Shown here: positions 44,447 through 53,167 of the stretch, in pieces | Numbering within the stretch: position 1 is the first letter of the stretch | How the letters are laid out: each line of letters begins with the position of its first letter | Source: Cryobacterium frigoriphilum | GTDB lineage: Bacteria > Actinomycetota > Actinomycetes > Actinomycetales > Microbacteriaceae | DNA length: 64,000 nt | Assembly: GCF_004403305.1 (NCBI RefSeq) | Contig: NZ_SOHE01000016.1 | Coordinates: 124,001-188,000 of the forward strand | Direction of reading: 5' to 3' | Made by a program: the position numbers and the translations under genes | The notes under the pieces: generated by a model | Databases searched by the model: none | Told to the model about the DNA's origin: nothing | Seen by the model: only the letters and a program-made list of their open reading frames with translations

Positions 44447-44633
44447 AAAATATGGGAGACGGCTCGCTCGCTCGATTTGCGCTCGCGGATGCCATGACGT
44501 AATCTTTCTCGTAGCCACAGACCGCCGGTTGTCGCCTTGCCCAGAAATGAGCGAGGTGACCGAAGGTTCATTCACGTGAACGGCCCGCGCAGGTGTTCGA
44601 AGTTCAGTTACAGTCCTCGTGGATTGTTCCCCA

Positions 44634-44663
44634 AGCTCCGGCGCCCTGCGCTGGAGCTTTTTT
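44634..44663 (+). terminator. attenuator hairpin in the L10 leader of rplJL
   Basis: AGCTCCGGCGC (44634-44644) pairs with GCGCTGGAGCT (44648-44658), followed by a run of six T. It lies 55 bases upstream of rplJ in the position of the L10 leader, where L10(L12) binding to the mRNA controls the operon. TACAGT at 44609-44614 could be the -10 box. Confidence 0.8.
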
Positions 44664-44717
44664 CATGTCTGCTCCAGGGGCTACCCGGCACATGACACCA
44701 TATTTTTAGGGAGCACC

Positions 44718-45233
44718 ATGGCGAACAAGGAAGCAACGGTCGCCGAGCTTACGGAGAAATTCCAGAGCTCGACCGCCGTTCTGCTCACCGAGTACCGCGG
44801 TCTCACTGTTGCGCAGCTCAAGAGCCTGCGCGTCTCCATCAGTGAGGACGCCACGTACGCCGTGGTAAAGAACACGCTCACCAAGATTGCGGCCAACAAC
44901 GCCGGCATCACCTCGTTCGACGAGGAACTTGTCGGTCCGTCCGCTATCGCCTTCGTGCACGGAGACCCCGTCGCCGTCGCGAAGACCCTGCGTTCCTTTA
45001 CCAAGGCAAACCCCCTCCTGGTGGTTAAGGGCGGTTACTTTGACGGTAACCCGCTCACCGCAGCGGAGGTTGGCAAGCTTGCCGACCTCGAGTCCCGCGA
45101 GGTGCTGCTGGCCAAGCTGGCCGGCGCCTTCAAGGCATCGCTGTTCGGAGCCGCTTATCTCTTCCAGGCACCGCTGTCGAAGGCTGTTCGCACCATCGAC
45201 GCGCTGCGTGAAAAGCAGGAGTCCGCTAACTAG
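44718..45233 (+). CDS. rplJ: 50S ribosomal protein L10
   Basis: A 171-residue L10: [44 protein letters not shown] and LAGAFKASL. It forms the stalk base that carries L7/L12 dimers. ATG 44718 with AGGGAG upstream; the frame is open further 5' through the leader but that part is not coding. It is followed by rplL after 51 bases. Confidence 0.98.
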   Translation: MANKEATVAELTEKFQSSTAVLLTEYRGLTVAQLKSLRVSISEDATYAVVKNTLTKIAANNAGITSFDEELVGPSAIAFVHGDPVAVAKTLRSFTKANPLLVVKGGYFDGNPLTAAEVGKLADLESREVLLAKLAGAFKASLFGAAYLFQAPLSKAVRTIDALREKQESAN

Positions 45234-45284
45234 GCACCTGCCTCGTTACGGTCAGATTTTCAAGAAACCAAATAGGAGTACATC

Positions 45285-45668
45285 ATGGCAAAGCTTTCCA
45301 CTGAAGACCTGCTTGAGCAGTTCAAGGGCCTGACCCTCATCGAGCTCTCCGAGTTCGTCAAGGCGTTCGAGGAGACCTTCGAGGTCACCGCAGCCGCTCC
45401 CGTCGCCGCTGCCGGAGCCGCTGGCCCCGCCGCTGCCGCTGAAGAGGTCGAAGAGCAGACCGCGTTCGACGTCATCCTTGACGCCGTCGGCGACAAGAAG
45501 ATCCAGGTCATCAAGGTTGTGCGCGAGCTCACCAGCCTGGGCCTCGGCGAGGCCAAGGCCGTTGTCGATGGCGCGCCGAAGGCCGTCCTCGAGGGCGTTG
45601 CCAAGGATGCAGCCGAGAAGGCCAAGGCTTCCCTCGAAGCCGCTGGCGCCACCGTTACCCTCAAGTAA
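45285..45668 (+). CDS. rplL: 50S ribosomal protein L7/L12
   Basis: A 127-residue stalk protein. The N-terminal dimerisation domain is [18 protein letters not shown], the hinge is Ala-rich, and the C-terminal factor-binding domain has [20 protein letters not shown] and [20 protein letters not shown]. It recruits translation GTPases. ATG is preceded by AGGAG. Confidence 0.98.
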   Translation: MAKLSTEDLLEQFKGLTLIELSEFVKAFEETFEVTAAAPVAAAGAAGPAAAAEEVEEQTAFDVILDAVGDKKIQVIKVVRELTSLGLGEAKAVVDGAPKAVLEGVAKDAAEKAKASLEAAGATVTLK

Positions 45669-45750
45669 TCCCTCCCCGAAAGGGGACGATTCGAGAGTTG
45701 CCGGCGTCTGCCTTGGGGCAGAACCTTGCACAGCACCACTGCGCAACAGA

Positions 45751-45784
45751 ACAGGGCGTCATCCGCGAGGATGGCGCCCTGTTT
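45751..45784 (+). terminator. bidirectional terminator between rplL and the LacI gene
   Basis: A 14-base-pair stem (45751-45764 with 45769-45782) with a GCGA tetraloop, followed by TT. It separates the rplJL operon from the convergent LacI-family gene. Confidence 0.85.
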
Positions 45785-45809
45785 GGTGTACCTCCGCCTG
45801 TGGAGCCGG

Positions 45810-46832
45810 TCAGGTGCGGGCGCGCGGGCCGCTCGTGCTGGCCCGCATCACGAGCCGTGGCGGCAGCTCGGTGAGTTCCCCGGCGGCGTGGTGATCGGTC
45901 GGGTTGTCCAGTTCAGCCAGCAGTGACACCACGGCGAGGCGCCCCTGCTCGCGCGGGTGCTGTTCCAGGGTTGTGAGCCGAAACATGTCGGCATACGGAT
46001 GCCCGTCAATGCCGATCACCGAGAGATCGGCGGGCACGCTGATGCCCAGCTCCCGGGCCGCGACGATGATTCCGACGGCGATCTCATCACACGCGGCGAA
46101 GATGCCCGTGGGGCGGCGGCGCGGGTCGCCGAGCACCTCCATGCCGCGCTCGTAGCCGCCGGGCAGCGTGAATTCACTCGCGTAGAAGCATCCGTCGGTG
46201 GAGAGTCCCGCGTGCGTCATCGCCGACGTGAAGCCACGCAGCCGGTTGCTGTGCACCTCGAAGTCCATCTCGTCGACGAGCACCCCGCCCACGTGCACGA
46301 TGTCCACATGACCGAGGCTCAGCAGGTGCTCGGTGGCCAGGCGGGCGGCCTCGACGTCGTCGATGGCGATGGTGTGCACCCCGCGGATCGGGCCGCCGAT
46401 GCCGACCAGGGGGCGCCCCAGCCGGTGCAGTTGGTCGACCTCGGTCTCGCTGAGCGCGACTCCGACCGAGATGACCGCGTCGAAGCGCTTACGGGCCAGA
46501 AAATACTCGAAAATGCGGTCACGCTCGGGGCTCGCCGCCGGCAGGTTGTACAGGGTCATGTCGTAGCCCTGCTCGAGCAGGGCGATCTCGATGCCCTCGA
46601 GCACCTCGGCGAAGAACCACCGGTTGATGAAGGGAATGATGACCCCGACACTCTTGGTGCGCCCGGTCACGAGGCTCGCCGCGTTGGGCGAGACGACATA
46701 GCCGATCGTGCGGGCGGCGCTGACGACACGGGCTCGGGTCTCTTCTGAGACGTAGCCCTTGCCGCTCAGGGCGCGACTCGCGGTGGCCTTGGCGACGCTG
46801 GCGAGACGGGCGACATCCGCTATCGTGCTCAC
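45810..46832 (-). CDS. LacI-family transcriptional regulator
   Basis: A 340-residue repressor. HTH and hinge helix: STIADVARLASVAKATASRALSGKGYVSEETRARV, then a periplasmic-binding-like sugar domain (SVGVIIPFINRWFFAEVLEG, FAACDEIAVGIIVAARELG, VIGIDGHPYADM). I chose GTG 46832 because GAGGGAGG lies about 5 bases upstream; ATG 46859 lacks a ribosome site. It is divergent from the AglEFG-like ABC operon, whose promoter region carries two GGAA-TTCC palindromes, so it most likely represses that operon until a sugar binds. Confidence 0.93.
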   Translation of the reverse strand: MSTIADVARLASVAKATASRALSGKGYVSEETRARVVSAARTIGYVVSPNAASLVTGRTKSVGVIIPFINRWFFAEVLEGIEIALLEQGYDMTLYNLPAASPERDRIFEYFLARKRFDAVISVGVALSETEVDQLHRLGRPLVGIGGPIRGVHTIAIDDVEAARLATEHLLSLGHVDIVHVGGVLVDEMDFEVHSNRLRGFTSAMTHAGLSTDGCFYASEFTLPGGYERGMEVLGDPRRRPTGIFAACDEIAVGIIVAARELGISVPADLSVIGIDGHPYADMFRLTTLEQHPREQGRLAVVSLLAELDNPTDHHAAGELTELPPRLVMRASTSGPRART

Positions 46833-46888
46833 ATCGGCCTCCCTCTCTGCATCCGTCATGCACAGAGTAGCGCCATTCCGCGATCTCT

Positions 46889-46900
46889 GGAATCGGTTCC
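46889..46900. promoter_or_regulatory. LacI-type operator O1
   Basis: GGAATCGGTTCC, a near-perfect 12-base palindrome with the same ends as the perfect site at 47031. It lies close to the regulator's start and may mediate autoregulation. Confidence 0.65.
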
Positions 46901-46995
46901 ATGAAGTTGTCTTGCAACGGATGTGCGTTCACGCAAGAAATCAGCGACTTGGGGGGATTGACTCCGAAGTTTGTCATTTCGTAACATTGGCGGGC

Positions 46996-47042
46996 TTGCG
47001 CGCCGGCAATGAGTGACGTACTTTATGTGTGGAACCGGTTCC
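46996..47042 (+). promoter_or_regulatory. promoter and LacI operator O2 of the sugar ABC operon
   Basis: TTGCGC (46996-47001), 17 bases, TACTTT (47019-47024) form a promoter. The perfect palindrome GGAACCGGTTCC (47031-47042) sits at the expected transcription start, the classic repressor position. O1 and O2 are 142 bases apart. Confidence 0.7.
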
Positions 47043-47129
47043 CGAGTTCTGTCCCCTGCACTACCGCTTCGCAGCAGATCATCACTGCTGTCTACTGCTG
47101 ATCACGAACACTCAATGAGGAGAAACCAG

Positions 47130-48449
47130 ATGCGGTCATCGCTGCACCGTCGTATCATCACTCCGCTCGCCATCGCGGCGATCGCGGGTATCACTCTCGC
47201 CGGCTGCTCCGGCGGTCCCGGAGGCACCGACGCCGAGGCCGGCGCCGCGGGCGACGGGACGGTCACCATTTATGGTGGAATTTCCGACTTCGAAGCCGAA
47301 CAGCTCGAAGAGTCCTGGGCCGATTGGGAAACAGATAACGACATCGACATCCAGTACGAAGCGTCGAAGGAGTTCGAGGCCCAGATCTCGATTCGCGCGC
47401 AGGGCGGCAACGCGCCCGACATCGCCATCATTCCGCAGCCCGGCCTGTTTGCCGACCTGGCCAGCCGCGACTTTCTGAAGCCCGCGCCGGCGGCCGTCGA
47501 AGCCAACGTCGACGAGTTCTGGTCCGAGGACTGGAAGGCCTACGGCACGGTTGACGACACGTTCTACGGGGCGCCGCTGATGGCCAGCCTCAAAGGCTAC
47601 GTCTGGTATTCGCCGGCCAAGTTCGCTGAGTGGGGAGTCGAGGTCCCCGAGACCTTCGACGATCTGCTGGCGGTCACGAAGACCATCCAGGAGAAGACGG
47701 GAACAGCACCGTGGTGCGCCGGCTTCGGCTCCGGTGACGCCACCGGCTGGCCGGGTACAGACTGGGTCGAAGACCTCGTTCTGCGTCAGTCCGGTCCGGA
47801 GGTCTACGACCAGTGGGTCGCCAACGAGGTGCCGTTCACCGATCCGCAGATCGCGGAGGCGTTCGACGCCGTCGGTGAAATTCTGCTCAACCCGGCATAT
47901 ACGAACGCCACCTTCGGTGACGTCAAATCGATCAACAGCGTGCCGTTCGGTGACGTCGCGACCCCGATCGCCGAGGGTACCTGTGCCATGACGCACCAGG
48001 CTTCCTTCTTTGACGGCTTCATCACGGATGCCGGCGGCGAAGTCGGTCCCGACGGCGACGTGTGGGCGTTCATGACACCGCCCATCGAAGCGGGTGGGCA
48101 GACCGTCACCGGTGGTGGCGAGATCGTCGGCGCATTCTCCGATGACGCTGACACCCAGAAGGTGCTCGAGTACCTCTCCAGCGCCGAGTGGGCCAACACT
48201 CGCGTCGCTCTCGGTGGAGTTCTGAGTGCCAACTCCGGGCTCGACCCCGAGAACGCGACGAGCCCGATTCTGCAGGAATCGATCAAGATTCTGCAGGACC
48301 CGGACACAACCTTCCGCTTCGACGCGTCTGACGTGATGCCGGGAACGGTCGGCGCCGGTACGTTCTGGAAGGGCATCGTGTCCTGGATCAACGGCACACC
48401 GACATCCGAGGTCCTGACCAGTATTGAGTCCGGCTGGCCCTCAGAGTAG
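47130..48449 (+). CDS. sugar ABC transporter substrate-binding lipoprotein (AglE-like)
   Basis: A 439-residue family 1 solute-binding protein. The signal peptide ends in the lipobox LAGC (Cys near residue 24). The mature protein begins with acidic Gly-rich sequence and TVTIYGGISDFEAEQLEESW, then APDIAIIPQPGLFADLA and MTHQASFFDGF, patterns of AglE-type alpha-glucoside binders. ATG 47130 is chosen because GAGGAGA precedes it by 6 bases. First gene of an operon with two permeases and no ATPase. Confidence 0.93.
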   Translation: MRSSLHRRIITPLAIAAIAGITLAGCSGGPGGTDAEAGAAGDGTVTIYGGISDFEAEQLEESWADWETDNDIDIQYEASKEFEAQISIRAQGGNAPDIAIIPQPGLFADLASRDFLKPAPAAVEANVDEFWSEDWKAYGTVDDTFYGAPLMASLKGYVWYSPAKFAEWGVEVPETFDDLLAVTKTIQEKTGTAPWCAGFGSGDATGWPGTDWVEDLVLRQSGPEVYDQWVANEVPFTDPQIAEAFDAVGEILLNPAYTNATFGDVKSINSVPFGDVATPIAEGTCAMTHQASFFDGFITDAGGEVGPDGDVWAFMTPPIEAGGQTVTGGGEIVGAFSDDADTQKVLEYLSSAEWANTRVALGGVLSANSGLDPENATSPILQESIKILQDPDTTFRFDASDVMPGTVGAGTFWKGIVSWINGTPTSEVLTSIESGWPSE

Positions 48450-48463
48450 ACCCGCACCCCACC

Positions 48464-48497
48464 GTGGGTCGCCCGCCCCGAAAAGCGGGCGGCCCAC
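48464..48497 (+). ncRNA. intercistronic hairpin after the binding-protein gene
   Basis: A 13-base-pair stem (48464-48476 with 48485-48497), loop of 8 including AAAA, no T-tract. It lies in the 155-base gap between binding-protein and permease genes. Such hairpins often protect the upstream mRNA so that more binding protein than permease is made; this is inference. Confidence 0.6.
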
Positions 48498-48604
48498 GCC
48501 CTGGCCGGCGGACTGCGCGAACCAGTCCCCGGCAGTGAACCGCTTCGTGTCACGAGGCGGCGGGCGATGACCCAGAGTCCATCGTTGAACTCGAAAGGTT
48601 TCAG

Positions 48605-49738
48605 ATGTCCGAATTCTTTGCCTGGCTGGCGCAGCTGCCGCCTCTGGTACAGGTACCAATCATCGTCCTGGCTTTTGCCGCCGTGGTCGGGCTGGTGCTC
48701 TTCTTCGTCGAGATTGCGCCCCGCCCGGGGCGGATCTACACCGTCATCCGGCTGGCGGTCTGCATCGCGGCCCCGGTGCTGCTGCTCGCCGTCGGCGGAT
48801 CCTACTGGTGGGCCATCGCCGGAGCGGCCGTGCTCGGCGGTCTCTTCTTTCTGCTCGACTATCGATCCCGCAAGGGTGCAGGTTATCTGTTCCAGCTGGT
48901 GGGTTTTCTCGCACCGGCCGTACTCCTGCTCGCGATCGGCTTGATCGTACCCACGATCTCCACCACCGTGCAGGCGTTCATGAACGCTCGCGGTGACCGT
49001 TTCGTGGGCTTGGAGAACTTCGCCTGGGTGTTCGGTCAGCCCGAGAACGTGCGCATCATCATCAACACCATCATCTGGGTGCTGATCGTTCCCGTTGTGT
49101 CCACCATCGCGGGTCTGGCCTACGCCGTCTTCATCGATAAGAGCCGCGGCGAGAAGTACTTCAAGACCCTGGTCTTTCTCCCGGTGGCGATATCTTTCGT
49201 GGGCGCCTCCATCATCTGGCGATTCGTCTACACGGCGCGTCCGGCAGATCAGGAACAGATCGGTCTTCTGAACCAGATTGTGGTCTGGTTCGGCGGTCAG
49301 CCGATCGACTTCATCGCCGAGTCGCCGTGGAACACCTTCTTTCTCATCGTCGTGCTCATCTGGGCGCAAACCGGCTTCGCCATGGTCGTGCTTTCTGCGG
49401 CCATCAAGGGCGTGCCGGTGGAGCAGATGGAGGCGGCGGAACTCGACGGAACCAACGGCTGGCAGCGGTTCACCAACGTGACGGTGCCGGGCATCCGCAG
49501 TGCGCTGATCGTCGTACTCACGACGATCTCGATCGTGTCGCTCAAGGTCTTCGACATCGTTCGAACCATGACGGGTGGCGCGAACGACACCAGCGTCGTC
49601 GCCAATGAGATGTACACCCAGTTCAAGAACTTCGAACTGGGCCGGTCGGCCGCATTCGCAGTGATCCTGTTCGTGTTGGTCGTGCCCATCGTTGTCTACA
49701 ATGCTCGCCAGATCAAGAAGCAGAGGGAAATCCGATGA
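48605..49738 (+). CDS. sugar ABC transporter permease (AglF-like)
   Basis: A 377-residue permease with about eight helices, longer than usual because of two or three extra N-terminal helices (residues 18-110). The MalF-type coupling motif EAAELDGTNGWQRFTNVTVPG (EAA loop, with terminal G after x8) lies near 275. It pairs with the next gene's permease and with an ATPase encoded elsewhere. ATG preceded by AAAGG. Stop overlaps the next start by ATGA. Confidence 0.93.
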   Translation: MSEFFAWLAQLPPLVQVPIIVLAFAAVVGLVLFFVEIAPRPGRIYTVIRLAVCIAAPVLLLAVGGSYWWAIAGAAVLGGLFFLLDYRSRKGAGYLFQLVGFLAPAVLLLAIGLIVPTISTTVQAFMNARGDRFVGLENFAWVFGQPENVRIIINTIIWVLIVPVVSTIAGLAYAVFIDKSRGEKYFKTLVFLPVAISFVGASIIWRFVYTARPADQEQIGLLNQIVVWFGGQPIDFIAESPWNTFFLIVVLIWAQTGFAMVVLSAAIKGVPVEQMEAAELDGTNGWQRFTNVTVPGIRSALIVVLTTISIVSLKVFDIVRTMTGGANDTSVVANEMYTQFKNFELGRSAAFAVILFVLVVPIVVYNARQIKKQREIR

Positions 49739-50703
49739 CGGTCACACCCGCAAAAATCCCCCTCGACGAGGCTACGAAACGGCAACAGCGTCGAGGTGAA
49801 CGCCGTACCGAGAATTCGGTCGCCAAGAACGCCAAGCGACGGCTCACGAGTCGGGGCGCAACCATTGCCGCCCTGGTCATCGCCGTGGTCTGGACCATCC
49901 CGACCCTGGGCCTGTTCATCTCCTCGTTCCGCCCCGCCCAGGAGGTGCGCACCACCGGGTGGTGGACCATCTTCCAGAATCCCGGCTTCACCCTCGACAA
50001 CTACACGACGGCCCTCGCCGCCGGAAACAGCCAGCTCGACCTCGCGGGGTCGTTCGTCAACTCGCTCGCCATCACCATACCGGCGACCCTGATCCCGCTG
50101 ATGATCGCCAGCATGGCCGCGTACGCGTTCGCCTGGATCGACTTTCGGGGCAAAGATATCCTCTTCATCGGCGTCTTTGCGCTGCAGATCGTGCCGATCC
50201 AAATGGCCCTCGTGCCGCTGCTGCTGTTCTTCTCGCAGGGAGAGTTCTTCGGATTCCCCTCGGTCGCACCGCTTGAGGCCGGCGGTTACGCTCAGGTGTG
50301 GATCGCCCACTCGATGTTCGCCCTGCCGCTGGCCATCTACCTGCTGCACAACTTCGTCTCGGAGATTCCGGCCGATGTCATCGAAGCGGCTCGCGTCGAC
50401 GGCGCCGGGCATGCCCAGATCTTCTTCCGGATCGTGTTGCCGCTGAACATGCCGGCCATCGCGTCGATCGCCATCTTCCAGTTCATCTGGGTCTGGAACG
50501 ACCTGCTGGTGGCGCTGATCTTCGCCGACGGTGCGGTCGCGCCCATGACCAAGCTGCTCGCGGAACTCTCCGGAGCCCGCGGACAGGACTGGTACCTGCT
50601 CACAGCGGCTGCGTTCCTCTCCATCCTGGTTCCGGTGATCGTCTTCCTGTCGCTGCAGCGGTACTTCGTGCGCGGTCTGCTGGCCGGCGCCACGAAGGGC
50701 TGA
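49735..50703 (+). CDS. sugar ABC transporter permease (AglG-like)
   Basis: A 322-residue permease of the MalG type with six helices. The coupling loop is EAARVDGAGHAQIFFRIVLPL near residue 215. An N-terminal 40-residue charged segment precedes helix 1. Coupled to the AglF-like gene by ATGA. The absence of an ATPase gene in the operon implies use of a shared MsiK/UgpC-type ATPase, as in many actinobacteria. Confidence 0.94.
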   Translation: MTVTPAKIPLDEATKRQQRRGERRTENSVAKNAKRRLTSRGATIAALVIAVVWTIPTLGLFISSFRPAQEVRTTGWWTIFQNPGFTLDNYTTALAAGNSQLDLAGSFVNSLAITIPATLIPLMIASMAAYAFAWIDFRGKDILFIGVFALQIVPIQMALVPLLLFFSQGEFFGFPSVAPLEAGGYAQVWIAHSMFALPLAIYLLHNFVSEIPADVIEAARVDGAGHAQIFFRIVLPLNMPAIASIAIFQFIWVWNDLLVALIFADGAVAPMTKLLAELSGARGQDWYLLTAAAFLSILVPVIVFLSLQRYFVRGLLAGATKG

Positions 50704-50730
50704 CCCGCACGATCCCCGCGCCACCGTTTC

Positions 50731-50808
50731 GCGAGTGAGCAGTTGTGGCGCTTCCCGGCTCCGGGAAGCGCTGTGAAGCGCTGTGAAGCGCCACAACTGC
50801 TCACTCGC
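50731..50808. repeat. long inverted repeat, 24-base perfect arms
   Basis: Arms 50731-50754 and 50785-50808 (GCGAGTGAGCAGTTGTGG.. and complement) flank a 30-base centre that contains GAAGCGCTGT twice. It lies 27 bases after the ABC operon and may terminate it, but lacks a T-tract. Single copy in this window. Confidence 0.8.
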
Positions 50809-50850
50809 CAGCTGGGGGTGGGGCACGCGGAGCGGTGTCTCGGGTGCACC

Positions 50851-50856
50851 TAAAAT
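50851..50856 (+). promoter_or_regulatory. -10 hexamer of a predicted leaderless promoter
   Basis: TAAAAT is followed by GGGGCT (6 bases) and ATG 50863. Confidence 0.6.
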
Positions 50857-50862
50857 GGGGCT

Positions 50863-52788
50863 ATGAGTTCATCGCACGGGTCGGGTGGTGTGGGGCCACG
50901 ACAGAACGCCGGCATGAAGCGTAACCGCGTCAGCAGCGCGGATGCCGTGGCGCAGCGCGCCGAGAACGCCGAAGCGCCCCGCATCCCCCACCTGTTGCGG
51001 CGTATTTTCGCCCTCTTCGCCCCGCATCGGGCCACCCTGATCGTGACCGTGGTGCTCGTGCTGGTCAGCGCTGCCCTGTCGGTGATCCCGCCGCTGCTCA
51101 CCCAGCGGGCCTTCGACGAGGGCCTGTTCCCACCCGGAAACGTGCCGAACCTCGGCATCCTCGGCACCCTCGTGGGCCTCATGCTCGGTGTCTACCTGGT
51201 CTCGGCACTGCTCGGCGTCTGGCAGACCTGGCTGACCGCGACGGTCGGCAACTCGGTCATGGGCGCGCTGCGGGTGCGACTCTTCACCCACCTGCAGGCG
51301 ATGGAGCTGAGCTTCTTCACCAAGACCAAGACCGGTGTCATCCAGTCCCGCTTGCAGAACGATGTCGGCGGCGTCGCGAGCGTGCTGACCAACACCATTT
51401 CAAGCATCCTCGGCAACACCGTGACCGTGATCGCGGCCTTCGTGGCGATGCTGCTGCTCAACTGGCAGCTCACGATCGTCGCGCTCGTGCTGATGCCGAT
51501 CCTCGTCTTCGCCCAGCGCCGGGTCGGGCAGGTGCGGGCCCGCATCGCCGGCAAGACCCAGGAATCGCTCTCCGACATGACGGCGATCACCCAGGAGACC
51601 CTGAGCGTCTCGGGAATCCTGTTGTCGAAGAGCTTCACGCGGCAGCAGAACGAGATCGCCCGGTACGCCGACGAAAACGCCAACCAGGTACGCCTGCAGG
51701 TCAGCCAGCAGATGAGCGGCCAGTGGTTCTTCGCCACCGTCAGTATCTTTCTCTCGAGCATTCCCGCGATCGTCTATCTGGTCGCCGGGTATCTGATGTT
51801 CAATGGCACGACGGATGTCACACCCGGCACGATCGTGGCATTCACGACCGTGCAGGCCCGGCTGATTTTTCCGTTGCTCGGGCTCATGCGGGTCGCGCTC
51901 GATCTGCAGACCTCGAGCGCCCTCTTCGCTCGCATCTTCGAGTACCTCGACCTGAAGCCGGCGATCAGCGACAAGCCCGGCGCGCAGAGCGTACCGTCGG
52001 CAGCGGATGCCGGCGCGGGCGAACTCGGTCGGGTCGCGTTCGACAATGTGACCTTCGCCTACCCCGACGGGGCGGCGGAGTCCCGGCCGACGCTCGACGC
52101 CGTGTCGTTCATGATCGAACCCGGACAGTTCGCGGCCTTTGTCGGCCCGTCCGGTGCGGGAAAGACCACCGTGTCGTACCTGATTCCGCGTTTCTATGAG
52201 GCATCGGCAGGGCGGGTCGTGTTCAGTGGGGTCGACGTGCGCGACCTGACGCAGCAGTCTCTGGTGTCCCACATCGGCATCGTGAGCCAGGAGACCTACC
52301 TCTTTCACGCATCCATCGCCGAGAACCTGCGCTATGCCAAACCGGATGCCACCCTCGAGGAGCTCGAGATCGCCGCTCGCGCGGCGAACATCCACGACAC
52401 GATCGACTCGTTCCCCGAAAAGTACGACACCATCGTGGGGGAGCGCGGCTACCGGCTCTCCGGAGGTGAGAAGCAGCGCATCGCGATCGCACGGGTGCTC
52501 TTGAAAGACCCGCCGGTACTCATTCTCGACGAGGCGACGAGCGCGCTCGACTCCATCTCGGAGGGGGTCGTGCAGGCGGCACTCGACACGGCGAGCCACG
52601 GCCGCACCACCATCGCGATCGCCCACCGGCTGTCCACGGTCGTCGACGCCGACGTCATCTTCGTGATCGACGGCGGCCGCATCGTGGAGCGCGGCACCCA
52701 CGCCGGGCTGCTCGCGGCCGAGGGCGTCTATGCGAACCTGTACGCCCGGCAGATCACCTCATCACCGGTGCCCCTCCCCGCCGACTGA
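50863..52788 (+). CDS. ABC exporter, fused permease-ATPase (MsbA/LmrA-like)
   Basis: A 641-residue half-transporter. The six-helix ABC-exporter domain spans about 45-340, and the ATPase 385-630 has Walker A GPSGAGKTT, Q-loop SQETYLFH, signature LSGGEKQRIAIARVLL, Walker B VLILDEATSALD and switch AHRLSTV. Such proteins act as homo- or heterodimers that export lipids, peptides or drugs. No partner half-transporter is adjacent, so a homodimer is likely. The start is supported by a -10 box 6 bases upstream of the ATG. Substrate unknown. Confidence 0.93.
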   Translation: MSSSHGSGGVGPRQNAGMKRNRVSSADAVAQRAENAEAPRIPHLLRRIFALFAPHRATLIVTVVLVLVSAALSVIPPLLTQRAFDEGLFPPGNVPNLGILGTLVGLMLGVYLVSALLGVWQTWLTATVGNSVMGALRVRLFTHLQAMELSFFTKTKTGVIQSRLQNDVGGVASVLTNTISSILGNTVTVIAAFVAMLLLNWQLTIVALVLMPILVFAQRRVGQVRARIAGKTQESLSDMTAITQETLSVSGILLSKSFTRQQNEIARYADENANQVRLQVSQQMSGQWFFATVSIFLSSIPAIVYLVAGYLMFNGTTDVTPGTIVAFTTVQARLIFPLLGLMRVALDLQTSSALFARIFEYLDLKPAISDKPGAQSVPSAADAGAGELGRVAFDNVTFAYPDGAAESRPTLDAVSFMIEPGQFAAFVGPSGAGKTTVSYLIPRFYEASAGRVVFSGVDVRDLTQQSLVSHIGIVSQETYLFHASIAENLRYAKPDATLEELEIAARAANIHDTIDSFPEKYDTIVGERGYRLSGGEKQRIAIARVLLKDPPVLILDEATSALDSISEGVVQAALDTASHGRTTIAIAHRLSTVVDADVIFVIDGGRIVERGTHAGLLAAEGVYANLYARQITSSPVPLPAD

Positions 52789-53167
52789 CCACCCGGCCGG
52801 CCTGTTCGCATCCGCTCACCGCGCGCCGAGACGCAGCTCGCGCCGAGACGCTGCTCGTGCCCGCAATCGTGCGCCCACAAGCTGCTCGTGCGCCTGCAAT
52901 TACAGGCGCCTGAGCAGTTTTCGGGCGCATGACCGCCACGACGTGGAATTCTTGGGCGCACGCGCAGCTTCTGGGCGCACGACGCAGCGCGTCAGACGGG
53001 CGCCCGTGCAGCTTTATGGCGCAGGCGCAGCTTGCGGGCGCATGAGCTGCGGTCAGCCGGTGTTCTGCACTCGCCGAAGCGATCTATTCGGCCCTGTGGG
53101 CTCGCGGGTCTGGGCTCGGGGGTCTGGGCAGGCCACGAAGACGCGCCGGCCAGGGCAGCGGATGCCG
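52789..53167. other. 379-base intergenic stretch with short repeats and a terminator-like hairpin
   Basis: No gene is supported. A hairpin CTGCTCGTGCGCCTG / CAGGCGCCTGAGCAG (52882-52896 with 52903-52917, two mismatches) ends in TTTT and could terminate the ABC exporter transcript. Around it, words such as GGGCGCA and GCAGCTT recur many times in both orientations between 52830 and 53050, giving degenerate repeats. Open frames across the region look like by-products of this composition. Confidence 0.6.

Noticed and set aside
47804..49369. A 521-codon open frame on the minus strand
   Set aside because: Antisense to the sugar-binding protein and permease genes; composition is Arg/His/Asp-rich shadow sequence.
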